A stretch of DNA of 64,000 bases. It comes from Caballeronia temeraria. Its GTDB lineage: Bacteria; Pseudomonadota; Gammaproteobacteria; Burkholderiales; Burkholderiaceae. The stretch lies in assembly GCF_001544795.2 (NCBI RefSeq), contig NZ_FCOI02000002.1, forward strand, positions 248,001 to 312,000, given 5' to 3'. A program made the translations under genes and the position numbers. Under the pieces are notes generated by a model that was not told the origin of the DNA, made no database searches, and saw only the letters and a list, made by a program, of their open reading frames with translations. Shown here piece after piece: positions 34,451 through 42,687 of the stretch. Within the stretch, counting starts at the first letter, position 1. Each line of letters starts with the position of its first letter.

Positions 34451-35608
34451 TCAACGTTGCGGCGCAGCGATCAGGCCGACGATGCGTTCCATGTCGTGAT
34501 TCTCAAGCGCGGGATAAATAGGCAGACACAGCACGCGACGCGCGGCATCGGCGGCAACCGGCAGGTTCGCACCATGTGCCGAGGGCAGGCCGCGATACAT
34601 CGGAAACTCCGAAATCAGCGGATAGAAATAGCGGCGCGCGTAGATGTCGTGATCGCGCAGATGCTGGAACAACGCATCGCGCCCGACGGGATACTCGTCG
34701 GTGACGAGAATCGGAAAGTACGAGTGATTCGCGACGTATTCGTCGGCGCTCCCGGGTTCCGGGAGACAGCGCACGCCCTTAACATCGGCGAGCATACCGC
34801 GGTACTTCGCGTCGATCTGCCGGCGGCGTTCGAGCGCTTCATCAATATGCTTCAGTTGCAGTAAGCCGAACGCCGCATTGATCTCGCTCATCTTGCCGTT
34901 GATGCCCGGGGCGACGACGGTCGTTTCGTCGACGAAGCCGAAGTTCTTCAGATGATCGATGCGCTGTTTCGTCTTCGCGTCCGGGCAGACGATCGCACCG
35001 CCTTCGAACGTGTTGAATACTTTCGTCGCGTGAAAACTCAACACGGAAAGATCGCCGTGACGGAGCACGCTCGCGCCGCGCGTCTTCACGCCGAACGCAT
35101 GGGCTGCGTCGTAGATCACCTTAAGGTTGTAGTTGTCGGCGATCTTCTGTATCGCTTCGACATCGCACGGACGGCCGTAGCAGTGCACCGGCATGATCGC
35201 CGTGGTATGCGGCGTGATGGCCGCTTCGATCTTCGCGGGATCGAGATTGAGCGTATCTGGATCGATATCGACGAACACCGGCTTGATGCCGTTCCACAAC
35301 AGCGAATGCGCCGTCGCGACGAACGAATACGGCGTCGTGATGACTTCGCCCGTCACCCGATGCGCCTGCAACGCGGTTACAAGCGCGAGCGTGCCGTTGG
35401 CGAACAGCGCCAGATGATCGATGCCGAGATAGTCGCACAACGCCTTTTCGAGCTGCTGATGGAACGGCCCGCCGTTGGTCAGCACCTTGCTGTTCCAGAT
35501 TTTCTCCAGATACGGCAGGAATTCCGCGAGCGGCGCGAGATGCGGCTGCGTGACGAAAATACGTTCGTCGATGACCGGCTCGATGAGGCGAACAGGAAGG
35601 CTGCTCAT
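34451..35608 (-). CDS. DegT/DnrJ/EryC1-family sugar aminotransferase
   Basis: This 385-residue PLP-dependent aminotransferase adds an amino group to a nucleotide-linked keto-sugar. The PLP lysine is K196 in SFHATKVFNTFEGGAIV, Asp167 lies in YDAAHAFGV, and LFANGTLALVTAL is the cofactor phosphate loop. It resembles enzymes that make 4-amino-4,6-dideoxyhexoses (Qui4N type). The sugar it acts on must come from a dehydratase outside the window. Its start overlaps the glycosyltransferase stop by ATGA, so the two are coupled. Confidence 0.93.
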   Translation of the reverse strand: MSSLPVRLIEPVIDERIFVTQPHLAPLAEFLPYLEKIWNSKVLTNGGPFHQQLEKALCDYLGIDHLALFANGTLALVTALQAHRVTGEVITTPYSFVATAHSLLWNGIKPVFVDIDPDTLNLDPAKIEAAITPHTTAIMPVHCYGRPCDVEAIQKIADNYNLKVIYDAAHAFGVKTRGASVLRHGDLSVLSFHATKVFNTFEGGAIVCPDAKTKQRIDHLKNFGFVDETTVVAPGINGKMSEINAAFGLLQLKHIDEALERRRQIDAKYRGMLADVKGVRCLPEPGSADEYVANHSYFPILVTDEYPVGRDALFQHLRDHDIYARRYFYPLISEFPMYRGLPSAHGANLPVAADAARRVLCLPIYPALENHDMERIVGLIAAPQR

Positions 35609-37932
35609 GATTTTTCCAGGTTGTTACGCGCGGCTGTGCCAGGCGTTTGCACGCCGAGCGCGGCGGGCGCGACGCCCGCGCACCAGCGGCGCCACATTTC
35701 GCGCAGGGAAGCGGACAAGCCCGCTGCGATGACCGCCGGTTGAAACATCGGCGATTCGGCGCAGCGGTTGCGCATGCTCGCGCGCAGTTCGGCGAGCCCC
35801 GTGAGATCGTTCGCCCACGCCATTCCCTTCGCGACGAAGTCGGCCGTGTCTTTCGCGACGAACTCGCTGAGTTCGGCGAGGCTCAACGCGGCGGTGCTTC
35901 CGCGGCTTGCCATCAGGCGGCCGGGCAGCGTGAGCGTCGGAACGCCCATCCACATGGCGTGAAGCGTGGTCGTGCCACCCGCATACGGGAATGTGTCGAG
36001 GCAGATGTCGACGTGATGATGCTGCTGCAAGTAGATCGGCATGCCCGAGCGCGTGCGGAAATCGAGCCGTTCACGCCCAATGCCTTCCTTGGCGAACCGT
36101 TCGATGAGCTGTTCGCAACCCGATTCAGGCGGCATCGCGCCAAGCAACATGCGCGAGTCGGGCAACGCGCGAAGCAGTTCGGCCCACAGCGCGATCGCGC
36201 CCGACTGCAGTTTGTTGATGCGGTTGAAACTGCCGAACGTGAGATAGCCGTTATGCAGGGCGGGCAATCCATTGACGGGCGGCGCGAGCCGTGCCGGTCG
36301 AAACGGCGCGTTGGCCGGCAGATGCGCGATCTTCTCGACGAACTGTCCTTCCGCGTGATGCGTGGGAACGTGGAAAGAATCGGCGAAGTAATAGTCCATC
36401 GCCGTGAGACCGGTCGTGCCGGGGTATCCCATCCAGCTCGCCTGAATCGGCGCGGGTTTGCGCGCGAACGTGAGCAGCCGGTTGCGCGATGTGTGCCCCG
36501 AGAGATCGATCAACACGTCGATTCCATCGGCGCGAATCTTGTGGGCAAGCTGTGCGTCGGTCAGTCCATTGACCGTGTTCCAGCGCGCCGTGTTTTGGCG
36601 CAGGCGGGCGGTGACTTCGTCGTTGATCGAGTGGTTGTAATAGACGTGAATTTCGATGCCGGCGTCGCGTGCGAGATGCTCGAGGATCGGCTCGATAAAC
36701 GTCGAAATCGCGTGATGAAACAGATCGCCGGACACGAAGCCGAGCTTCAGTTGCCGCTCCGGGTTACGCCCATTGCCATGGGGTTTCCACTGCGCGCGCA
36801 TCGGCGCCTCGCATTGTTCGCCGAACTGGACGTGTTGCGCGAAGAGGGCGGCTTCATCGACGTTCTCGTCATGGCTCATGCAAAAGACGATGTTCTCGTG
36901 CGCGACGCCGTAGTCCGGCTGAATCTCGAGCGCGCGGCGCAGTTCCACCTGCGCTTCCCCGAGGCGGCCCTGATCGAGCAGCGTCACGCCGAGCGTGCTG
37001 TAGGCGACCACCGAGCCGGTCAGTTCCACTGTCTTGCGGCAGCACACTTCGGCTTCTTCGTGACGGCCCAGCGACTGCAACGTCATGCCGAGAATGCGAA
37101 AGGCTTCCGCATGTTGCGGCACCTGCGCGATCACTTCGCGGCACGCGGCTTCGGCATCGGCGAAACGGTTATGCAGGCGCAGGCAATCGGCGAGCACCTT
37201 GCGCGATTCCGCGTCCGTGGGCTCCAGTTCGACGGCTCGCTCGAACGGTTCGATCGCCTCGAACGTGCGTCCGAGGCAATGCAGGGAACTTCCCATCGCG
37301 CGCCATCCGAGTGCGAAGTTCGGGAAGCGCTCGGTCATCGTGCGCGCGACTTCGAGGGCTTCGGCGGGGCGGCCCTGGTGATAAAGCGTCGTCACGCGAT
37401 TGACGAGTTGCTTCGTCGGCGCGGCCATGCGCACGACCGACGCTTCATCTTTGCCGGGCGCGCCGACGGCTTTCGTCGCCGACTCAGGCGCGACCAGCGG
37501 AGCGGGCGCGCGCGTATTGCCGGACAACGCGAGTTGCTGGATCAACTGTTCGACCACCGGGCCCTTCATCCCCCTCTGTTGCGCCATTTCGAGCGCGACC
37601 CACGCTGCCGATGTCTCCCCGCCAACCGTCAGCGCATTAATATAGCTGGCCCAGTAGTGACCCTGATTTGGATTCGCGCCGACAGCCGCTTGGAAATGCG
37701 TGATCGCGCGCCCGAAATCACGCTGTTGCAGCGCGAGTGCGCCGAGATTGTGGTTGGCATCGGGATGAGCGGGGTTGGCGTCGAGCACAATGCGATAGAG
37801 CGCCTGCGCCTCTTCCACTTCGTTCTTCTGGTGATGCTCGATCGCCGCGCTCAGCACTTGCGACAGCGCCTGCTCGAATTCTGGATCGATGGTGGAAGCG
37901 GATGCGTCCGGAAGTTCGGTCGAAGCGGTCAT
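35605..37932 (-). CDS. TPR-containing O-linked glycosyltransferase (SPINDLY/OGT-like), probable flagellin glycosyltransferase
   Basis: This 775-residue cytoplasmic protein has TPR repeats at about 30-130 and 180-350 (e.g. PDANHNLGALALQQRDFGRAI; EAFRILGMTLQSLGRHEEAE) followed by a GT41/SPINDLY catalytic region from about 370. The latter shows KLGFVSGDLFHHAISTF, GYPGTTGLTAMDYYFAD, FGSFNRINKLQ and CLDTFPYAGGTTTLHAMW, the sites where the family binds the UDP/dTDP-sugar. The TPR part should bind the protein target. A similar enzyme glycosylates flagellin in Burkholderia cenocepacia. Position in the fli locus suggests the same target here. It is the first gene of the cassette. Confidence 0.92.
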   Translation of the reverse strand: MTASTELPDASASTIDPEFEQALSQVLSAAIEHHQKNEVEEAQALYRIVLDANPAHPDANHNLGALALQQRDFGRAITHFQAAVGANPNQGHYWASYINALTVGGETSAAWVALEMAQQRGMKGPVVEQLIQQLALSGNTRAPAPLVAPESATKAVGAPGKDEASVVRMAAPTKQLVNRVTTLYHQGRPAEALEVARTMTERFPNFALGWRAMGSSLHCLGRTFEAIEPFERAVELEPTDAESRKVLADCLRLHNRFADAEAACREVIAQVPQHAEAFRILGMTLQSLGRHEEAEVCCRKTVELTGSVVAYSTLGVTLLDQGRLGEAQVELRRALEIQPDYGVAHENIVFCMSHDENVDEAALFAQHVQFGEQCEAPMRAQWKPHGNGRNPERQLKLGFVSGDLFHHAISTFIEPILEHLARDAGIEIHVYYNHSINDEVTARLRQNTARWNTVNGLTDAQLAHKIRADGIDVLIDLSGHTSRNRLLTFARKPAPIQASWMGYPGTTGLTAMDYYFADSFHVPTHHAEGQFVEKIAHLPANAPFRPARLAPPVNGLPALHNGYLTFGSFNRINKLQSGAIALWAELLRALPDSRMLLGAMPPESGCEQLIERFAKEGIGRERLDFRTRSGMPIYLQQHHHVDICLDTFPYAGGTTTLHAMWMGVPTLTLPGRLMASRGSTAALSLAELSEFVAKDTADFVAKGMAWANDLTGLAELRASMRNRCAESPMFQPAVIAAGLSASLREMWRRWCAGVAPAALGVQTPGTAARNNLEKS

Positions 37933-38103
37933 GGTGTGCGGATTGCGCCTGATTAGTGTCCGAGAGGAAATATCAGACGGCGCATCACGATCGAAATCGA
38001 GGAACTACGCGGGAAAACCGCCTCTGTTCAGATGATCCGCCGGAGCACCGCCGGCCAATCGCGCGTATGCTTTTCGGTCCCTCACGACGCATTCGGAGCG
38101 CAC

Positions 38104-39054
38104 ATGCAGACACGCGATATCGGCACATCGGAATTGAAGGTTGCGCCGCTCGTCTTCGGCGGCAACGTGTTCGGCTGGACTGCCAACGAGCGCACGTCGT
38201 TCTCGATCCTCGACGCCTTCGTCGATCACGGCCTGAATTTCATCGATACAGCCGACGTCTATTCCGCCTGGGTCGACGGGCATCTGGGCGGTGAATCGGA
38301 GACGATCATCGGCAAGTGGTTCAGGGAGAGCGGCAAGCGCCACAAGGTCGTGCTCGCGACGAAAGTCGGCAAGCTGAGTACGCGCGCCGGGCTCTCGGCG
38401 GCGAACATCGCGGCGGCCGTCGACGATTCGCTGCGGCGTCTCAAGACCGATTACATCGACGTCTATTTCTCCCATTACGATGACGAAACCACGCCGCTCG
38501 ACGAAACCCTCGACGCGTATCAGACGCTCATCAAGGCGGGGAAGGTGCGGGTGATCGGCGCGTCGAACTACACGGGCGAGCGGCTCGAAGAGGCGTTGAA
38601 AGTCGCGAAGGATTCGGGCTTGCCGGCGTATCAGATTCTGCAACCCGAATACAACCTCTACGACCGCGAGGGCTACGAGACCGGTCTCGAACCGGTGGCA
38701 GAACAGCACAAGATCGCCGTCGTGCCGTATTACGCGCTCGCGAGCGGCTTTCTGTCGGGCAAATATCGGTCGAAGGCGGACACGCAGCACAAGTCGCGCG
38801 GCTCGCGCGTCGAAAAGTATCTGACGCCGCGCGGCCTCGAGATTCTCGACGCGCTCGACGAAGTCGCGAAACGCAACGACACGACGCCCGCGACGGTCGC
38901 GCTCGCGTGGATGATCGCGCGCCCGAGCGTGACGGCGCCGATCGCGAGCGCCACGTCCGTCGCGCAATTGGAGAGCCTCGCCGCCGCGACGCGCCTGCAA
39001 CTCGCCGCCGACGATATCCATCTGCTCGACGAAGCCAGCGCGTGGCAGAAATAG
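38104..39054 (+). CDS. Aldo/keto reductase
   Basis: This 316-residue NADPH-dependent aldo/keto reductase has the catalytic tetrad visible as Asp and Tyr in FIDTADVYSAW, Lys in VLATKVGK and His in VYFSHYDDETTP. GASNYTGERL and the C-terminal PIASATSVAQLE form the NADPH site. Start MQTRDIGTS at 38104; the upstream open frame lacks family sequence. It is single, divergent from the glycosylation cassette. The substrate is unknown; it could be housekeeping aldehyde reduction. Confidence 0.93.
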   Translation: MQTRDIGTSELKVAPLVFGGNVFGWTANERTSFSILDAFVDHGLNFIDTADVYSAWVDGHLGGESETIIGKWFRESGKRHKVVLATKVGKLSTRAGLSAANIAAAVDDSLRRLKTDYIDVYFSHYDDETTPLDETLDAYQTLIKAGKVRVIGASNYTGERLEEALKVAKDSGLPAYQILQPEYNLYDREGYETGLEPVAEQHKIAVVPYYALASGFLSGKYRSKADTQHKSRGSRVEKYLTPRGLEILDALDEVAKRNDTTPATVALAWMIARPSVTAPIASATSVAQLESLAAATRLQLAADDIHLLDEASAWQK

Positions 39055-39404
39055 TTCTGTTGCATCAATGAGTTGGCCGGCGCGCGGGAGTTGGCAACGG
39101 CGCGGTGTTCTGGTAACATCGCGCCCGAATCGAGAAATGTGCCCGATTTCCTGCCTTCGCCGCTGAAAATGACAACGTCAACCAACAGCGGCGAACGGCT
39201 CTGAAACGCGCCTTCGTGTGGTTCTTTCGAAAGCGCCTGCCGCTTCCGCGGCTGAATCTCAACGCTCTCTTTTCCGGCCTCCGTGGCCGCTTTGCTCGTG
39301 TCCGTCGCGCCGTTTTCACGTCCGGCGGACGATCGGAGTGCCGGGGCGCGGCAACTCGCAGTCGTCGCGCGCTTGAAAATACGTTTAGCAAATCCAGGAT
39401 TTAC
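39055..39404 (+). other. rpsU upstream region
   Basis: The 350 bases before rpsU hold a strong promoter at 39091-39119 and a leader of about 280 bases. I see no gene in the leader. The long leader may carry post-transcriptional control, but no known element is visible. Confidence 0.5.
39091..39119 (+). promoter_or_regulatory. Sigma-70 promoter of rpsU
   Basis: TTGGCA and TAACAT are separated by exactly 17 bases (39091-39096 and 39114-39119). They match five and four of six consensus positions. This is the clearest vegetative promoter in the window, fitting a ribosomal protein gene. Confidence 0.75.
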
Positions 39405-39617
39405 ATGACCACTATCGTCCTTAAAGAAAACGAGCCGTTCGATGTCGCGATTCGGCGTTTCCGCCGCACCATCGAGCGCAATGGCCTGATCGCCGAACTG
39501 CGCGAGCGCCAGTCGTACGAAAAGCCGACCACCGAGCGCAAGCGCAAGAAGGCCGCCGCTGTCGCGCGCCTGCGCAAGCGCCTGCGCAGCCAGATGCTGC
39601 CGAAGAAGATGCACTAA
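39405..39617 (+). CDS. rpsU: 30S ribosomal protein S21
   Basis: The 70-residue bS21 binds the small subunit near the anti-Shine-Dalgarno end of 16S rRNA and helps translation start. The sequence [20 protein letters not shown] and the strongly basic C-terminus ([14 protein letters not shown]) are characteristic. The open frame begins upstream, but homology starts at the ATG at 39405. Here it stands alone rather than in the rpsU-dnaG-rpoD operon of E. coli, and a strong terminator follows. Confidence 0.97.
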   Translation: MTTIVLKENEPFDVAIRRFRRTIERNGLIAELRERQSYEKPTTERKRKKAAAVARLRKRLRSQMLPKKMH

Positions 39618-39662
39618 GCGTCTTGTTCGGGCGAGGGTTTTCGGATCCTCGCGCCGAACGGC

Positions 39663-39706
39663 AAAACGGCGGTGCGACCCGTAAGGGCGCACCGCCGTTT
39701 TCGTTT
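39663..39706 (+). terminator. Terminator of rpsU
   Basis: A long stem (aaaacggcggtgcg / cgcaccgccgtttt, with an inner ccc/ggg pair and gtaa loop) is followed by tcgttt. It lies 46 bases past the rpsU stop and can act in both directions. Confidence 0.9.
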
Positions 39707-39731
39707 CTATTGCCTTTTTTAGCGAGGGCGT

Positions 39732-40109
39732 TCAGACGAACGCGTGACGCCTGCCGAGCGCCGCGAGCAACGCCGGCCACTCTTCGATTTCGGCGTAATC
39801 GTGAATTTCCTCCAGCTCGATCAGCAGGTCGATGATGTTCGGATCGTACGCATTCACATTCGATGCATAGAGCGCCTGGAGCAGACCGCCGTCGCGCGCA
39901 TGCCGAAAGTACGAAATCCCGACGCCCTCGAGTTCCGGCTCGTACAGATCGTCGCGCACGAGGGAGCCGATCGCGCACTTGCGGCCTTCCGGACTGCGCA
40001 GCCGGCACGAACCGTTATCGTCTTCCGAGACCGCGCGCTGCGTCAGCAAATGCTCGCTGACGCGCTCGTAGATGTCTTTCGGGCTCAACATCGTCGTAGG
40101 GCTCAACAT
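39732..40109 (-). CDS. Unknown protein, paralogue of the adjacent upstream gene
   Basis: This 125-residue protein has no function I recognise. Key stretches are IYERVSEHLLTQ, CRLRSPEGRKCAIGSLVRDD and LLQALYASNVNAYDPNIIDL. The same layout is seen in the neighbouring gene 40126-40551, so the two are ancient tandem duplicates. The GRKCAIGSL type of motif also occurs in small proteins of phages and plasmids. Two in-frame ATGs 18 bases apart (40109 and 40091) sit within an 11-base direct repeat, so the start is ambiguous. It probably forms an operon with the upstream gene, 16 bases away. Confidence 0.7.
   Translation of the reverse strand: MLSPTTMLSPKDIYERVSEHLLTQRAVSEDDNGSCRLRSPEGRKCAIGSLVRDDLYEPELEGVGISYFRHARDGGLLQALYASNVNAYDPNIIDLLIELEEIHDYAEIEEWPALLAALGRRHAFV
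40081..40109. repeat. 11-bp direct repeat spanning two start codons
   Basis: gggctcaacat occurs at 40081-40091 and 40099-40109. Read on the minus strand, each copy begins with ATG, duplicating the first four codons (MLSP) of the unknown protein in frame. Confidence 0.8.
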
Positions 40110-40125
40110 CACGGCACCTGCAGTA

Positions 40126-40551
40126 TCAAGCGGCCGTTTTCAAAAGCTCGGCAGACAGCCCGAACTGACGCGCGATCGACGCCAGACGCTCGCGCCATTC
40201 CCATTTGCCGAAGACGTCGTGGACGTTCTGCAAACACGAGAGCAACTCGACGGTATTGGGATCGAACACGTTGATGCGCGAACGAAGCAGCGCGCGCTTC
40301 AGCGCGACGACGCCGACATCCATGTACGCCGGCACCTGCTCGGGCGCCTTCGCGATGAAGCGGATAGGGACGCCTTCCATCGCGGTGACATAGTCGCGCG
40401 GCTTGATGAAACTGCCGACGGGACAGCCGCCGCAATATCCGCGATAGGCGCCGCCGCCGTGCGGCAGCAACGCCGCCTGCCCTTGTCCGAAAAGATGCTG
40501 GACTGCGCTGTTGAAAATCTCCTGATGGGTCAGGAAGTTCAAGCTTTTCAT
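40126..40551 (-). CDS. Unknown protein, first gene of a paralogous pair
   Basis: This 141-residue protein has no recognised function. It has a good ribosome binding site (ggggagaag). It shares with its downstream neighbour an N-terminal helix (IFNSAVQHLFGQ), a Cys/Gly knuckle (YRGYCGGCPVGSFI), a mid motif (ALLRSRINVFDPNTVELL) and a Trp-containing C-terminal helix (WEWRERLASIARQFG). The first copy has more Cys residues (CGGC), so it could bind metal. A regulator or phage-derived accessory protein is possible, but nothing decides it. Confidence 0.72.
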   Translation of the reverse strand: MKSLNFLTHQEIFNSAVQHLFGQGQAALLPHGGGAYRGYCGGCPVGSFIKPRDYVTAMEGVPIRFIAKAPEQVPAYMDVGVVALKRALLRSRINVFDPNTVELLSCLQNVHDVFGKWEWRERLASIARQFGLSAELLKTAA

Positions 40552-41016
40552 GATCTTCTCCCCTGCGCCCCTGCGCAGCGGCCATACGTTTAGTATTCGA
40601 GAACCTGCACCTGCCTGACTGGAGCGGCAACGTCGTTGCGAAAATGGCGCAACACGATTCGACGCTTCGCCGCCCGGACCCTGCTTCGAGCACTGCGGTT
40701 TTCCCGGCCTGGACGTGTGGTCTCACAGCGCCCTGTGTGCTCGCGTCGGATATCGACACCCAGTGAACGATCCGTACACCGTCAGTTATAACGGTTCGGT
40801 CCGGTAAAAAGGTGCGCCAGCGCACGCGAGGACGCCATTCTTACACGGTCCGCACGTTCGTGCAGTGCGGAAAACCCGGGCGAAAGCCTTATATTTCGGG
40901 CGATTGCGCGTGCTTCACTGCAAAAAAATCATCATCTATCGGGACTTACCCTAGGGCGTGCGTTTTGCACTCAAGTATGTTGCCGAAAAGCAAAAATTTT
41001 CCCCATAGGAATGCCC
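40552..41016. other. Intergenic region, no gene seen
   Basis: About 465 bases between the unknown-protein pair (minus) and the end of tag (minus). It should carry the promoter of the pair and the 3' end of tag. An 8-bp palindrome ccctaggg lies near 40949-40956 in an AT-rich patch. No terminator with a T run was found for tag. Confidence 0.4.
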
Positions 41017-41622
41017 TCAATGTGCGGATTTGGCGACAGTCTTCCGTTTTGTCTTAGCTTTTACTCGCGACATGCAACCGGCGGCGTGGTCGTTGACCAT
41101 GCCGGTCGCCTGCATGAACGCGTAACAGATGGTCGTGCCGACGAACTTGCAGCCGTACTTTTTTAGCGCCTTGCTCAGTGCGTCGGATTCGGGTGTGGAA
41201 GCGGGCGTAGGGTTCTTTGTATCGCGCGGTGTGTCGATCGTCTTGCCGTCGACGAAGGACCAGACGAAATCCGCGAACGAGCCGTGTTCCTGCTGGATCT
41301 GCTGGACGGCGCGAGCATTGAGCACCGCCGATGCGATCTTCGCCCGGTTGCGAACGATGCGCGGGTCCAGCACGATCCGCTCGACGTCCTTCTCGGTGAA
41401 ACGCGCCACCTTGTCGATGTCGAAGCCCGCGAAGAGCGCGCGATAGCCTTCGCGCTTGTTCAGAATGGTCGACCACGAAAGACCCGCCTGCGCGCCCTCC
41501 AGCACCAGCATTTCGAACAGATGCTGATCGTCGCGGGACGGCACGCCCCATTCTTCGTCGTGATACTGGATCATCGCCTCGGTCGTGGCCCAGGCGCAGC
41601 GGATGTGTTCGGTGTCTGCCAT
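41017..41622 (-). CDS. tag: DNA-3-methyladenine glycosylase I
   Basis: This 201-residue glycosylase removes 3-methyladenine from alkylated DNA to start base-excision repair. Visible are RCAWATTEAMIQYHDEEWG (with the zinc-ligand Cys and His near the N-terminus), VLEGAQAGLSWSTILNKRE (helix with the base-recognition Glu and Trp) and MVNDHAAGC, which supplies the other zinc ligands. The C-terminus has an extra Lys-rich tail (RVKAKTKRKTVAKSAH) that could aid DNA binding. It is single and divergent from the kinase gene. Confidence 0.96.
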   Translation of the reverse strand: MADTEHIRCAWATTEAMIQYHDEEWGVPSRDDQHLFEMLVLEGAQAGLSWSTILNKREGYRALFAGFDIDKVARFTEKDVERIVLDPRIVRNRAKIASAVLNARAVQQIQQEHGSFADFVWSFVDGKTIDTPRDTKNPTPASTPESDALSKALKKYGCKFVGTTICYAFMQATGMVNDHAAGCMSRVKAKTKRKTVAKSAH

Positions 41623-41736
41623 TGCGAGTCCTCATCATTTTTTCTGGATCGCGTCAGCATAGCGGAACGTCCGTGCCGCGCCATCTATGACGTTCGGCCG
41701 ATTGGCGCGCGCCGCGGCCACCGGTAAGCTTGCGTC

Positions 41737-42654
41737 ATGAACACATCTCCGATTTCTGCATTTGATGGCTTCCTGCTCGGCATCGACGGCGGCGGAAGCG
41801 GCACGCGCGTCATCCTCGCCGACGCGCACGGCAACGAACTGGCGCGCGCGAGCGGCGGGCCATCGGGTCTCGGGCTCGGCGTCGAGCGCGCGTGGCAATC
41901 GATCGGCGACGCGTGCCGGCGCGCCTTCGACGCATCCGCGCTGCCCTTCGACTGGCGCAACTGCGCGCTCGGCTGCGGGCTGGCGGGCGTGAACAACGCG
42001 GACTGGCTGACGGCGTTTCTCGCCGCAGCGCCGGACGTGCGCGGGTTGAGCGTCGAAAGCGATGCCTATACGACGGTGCTCGGTGCGCACGGCGGCGAGT
42101 CCGGCGTGATCGTCGCGCTCGGCACGGGCAGCATCGCGGCGTCGCTGGATGCGGCGGGCGTGTTCCGCATCGCGGGCGGCTACGGTTTTCCGAGCGGCGA
42201 CGAAGCCAGCGGCGCATGGCTCGGCCTGCGCGCGGTCGTGCATCTTCAGCGTGTGCTCGACGGCCGCGCGCCGGAAGACGGCTGGTCGCGCACGCTGCTC
42301 GCCCAAACCGGCGCGACGGATCGCGACAGTCTCGTCGTCTGGCTCTGCGCCGCGAATCAGACCGCTTACGCGACGCTCGCGCCCACGGTGTTCGAGTTCC
42401 GCGATCATCCGGACGCGGCGCGTCTCCTGAACGACGCGGGGCAGGAAATCGCGAAGCTCGTCGCGGCGCTCGATCCTGCCGGCACATTGCCGGTCGCGCT
42501 GTGCGGCGGGCTTGCCGCGCCTTACGAGCCGTTCGTGCCGGCCGCCTTGCGCGAGCGCGTGCGCGCGCCGCGCGCGGATTCGGCGGCGGGCGCGCTCGAA
42601 CTGGCGCGGCGGACGGCGTCCACGTTCGCGGCTGGGCGCACCCCGGCACGATAA
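41737..42654 (+). CDS. BadF/BcrA-type ATPase, N-acetylglucosamine-kinase-like
   Basis: This 305-residue ASKHA-fold protein of the BadF/BadG/BcrA/BcrD family has the phosphate-1 loop LLGIDGGGSGTRVIL, phosphate-2 VIVALGTGSIAASL and adenosine loop VALCGGLAAPYEPF. DWL... and ESDAYTTVLGAHGG contain the catalytic Asp. Sugar-specific members phosphorylate N-acetylglucosamine or glucosamine, which is the likely role here. There is no Cys cluster, so it is not an activator of a radical dehydratase. It lies 33 bases before the Cof phosphatase gene and may share its transcript. Confidence 0.85.
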   Translation: MNTSPISAFDGFLLGIDGGGSGTRVILADAHGNELARASGGPSGLGLGVERAWQSIGDACRRAFDASALPFDWRNCALGCGLAGVNNADWLTAFLAAAPDVRGLSVESDAYTTVLGAHGGESGVIVALGTGSIAASLDAAGVFRIAGGYGFPSGDEASGAWLGLRAVVHLQRVLDGRAPEDGWSRTLLAQTGATDRDSLVVWLCAANQTAYATLAPTVFEFRDHPDAARLLNDAGQEIAKLVAALDPAGTLPVALCGGLAAPYEPFVPAALRERVRAPRADSAAGALELARRTASTFAAGRTPAR

Positions 42655-42687
42655 AATACTGACCTTCGCGGAATCACAAAGGCAGTC

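Noticed and set aside
35647..37956. A 769-residue plus-strand frame opposite the SPINDLY-type glycosyltransferase
   Set aside because: Same shadow effect; the minus-strand gene has clear TPR and GT41 motifs.
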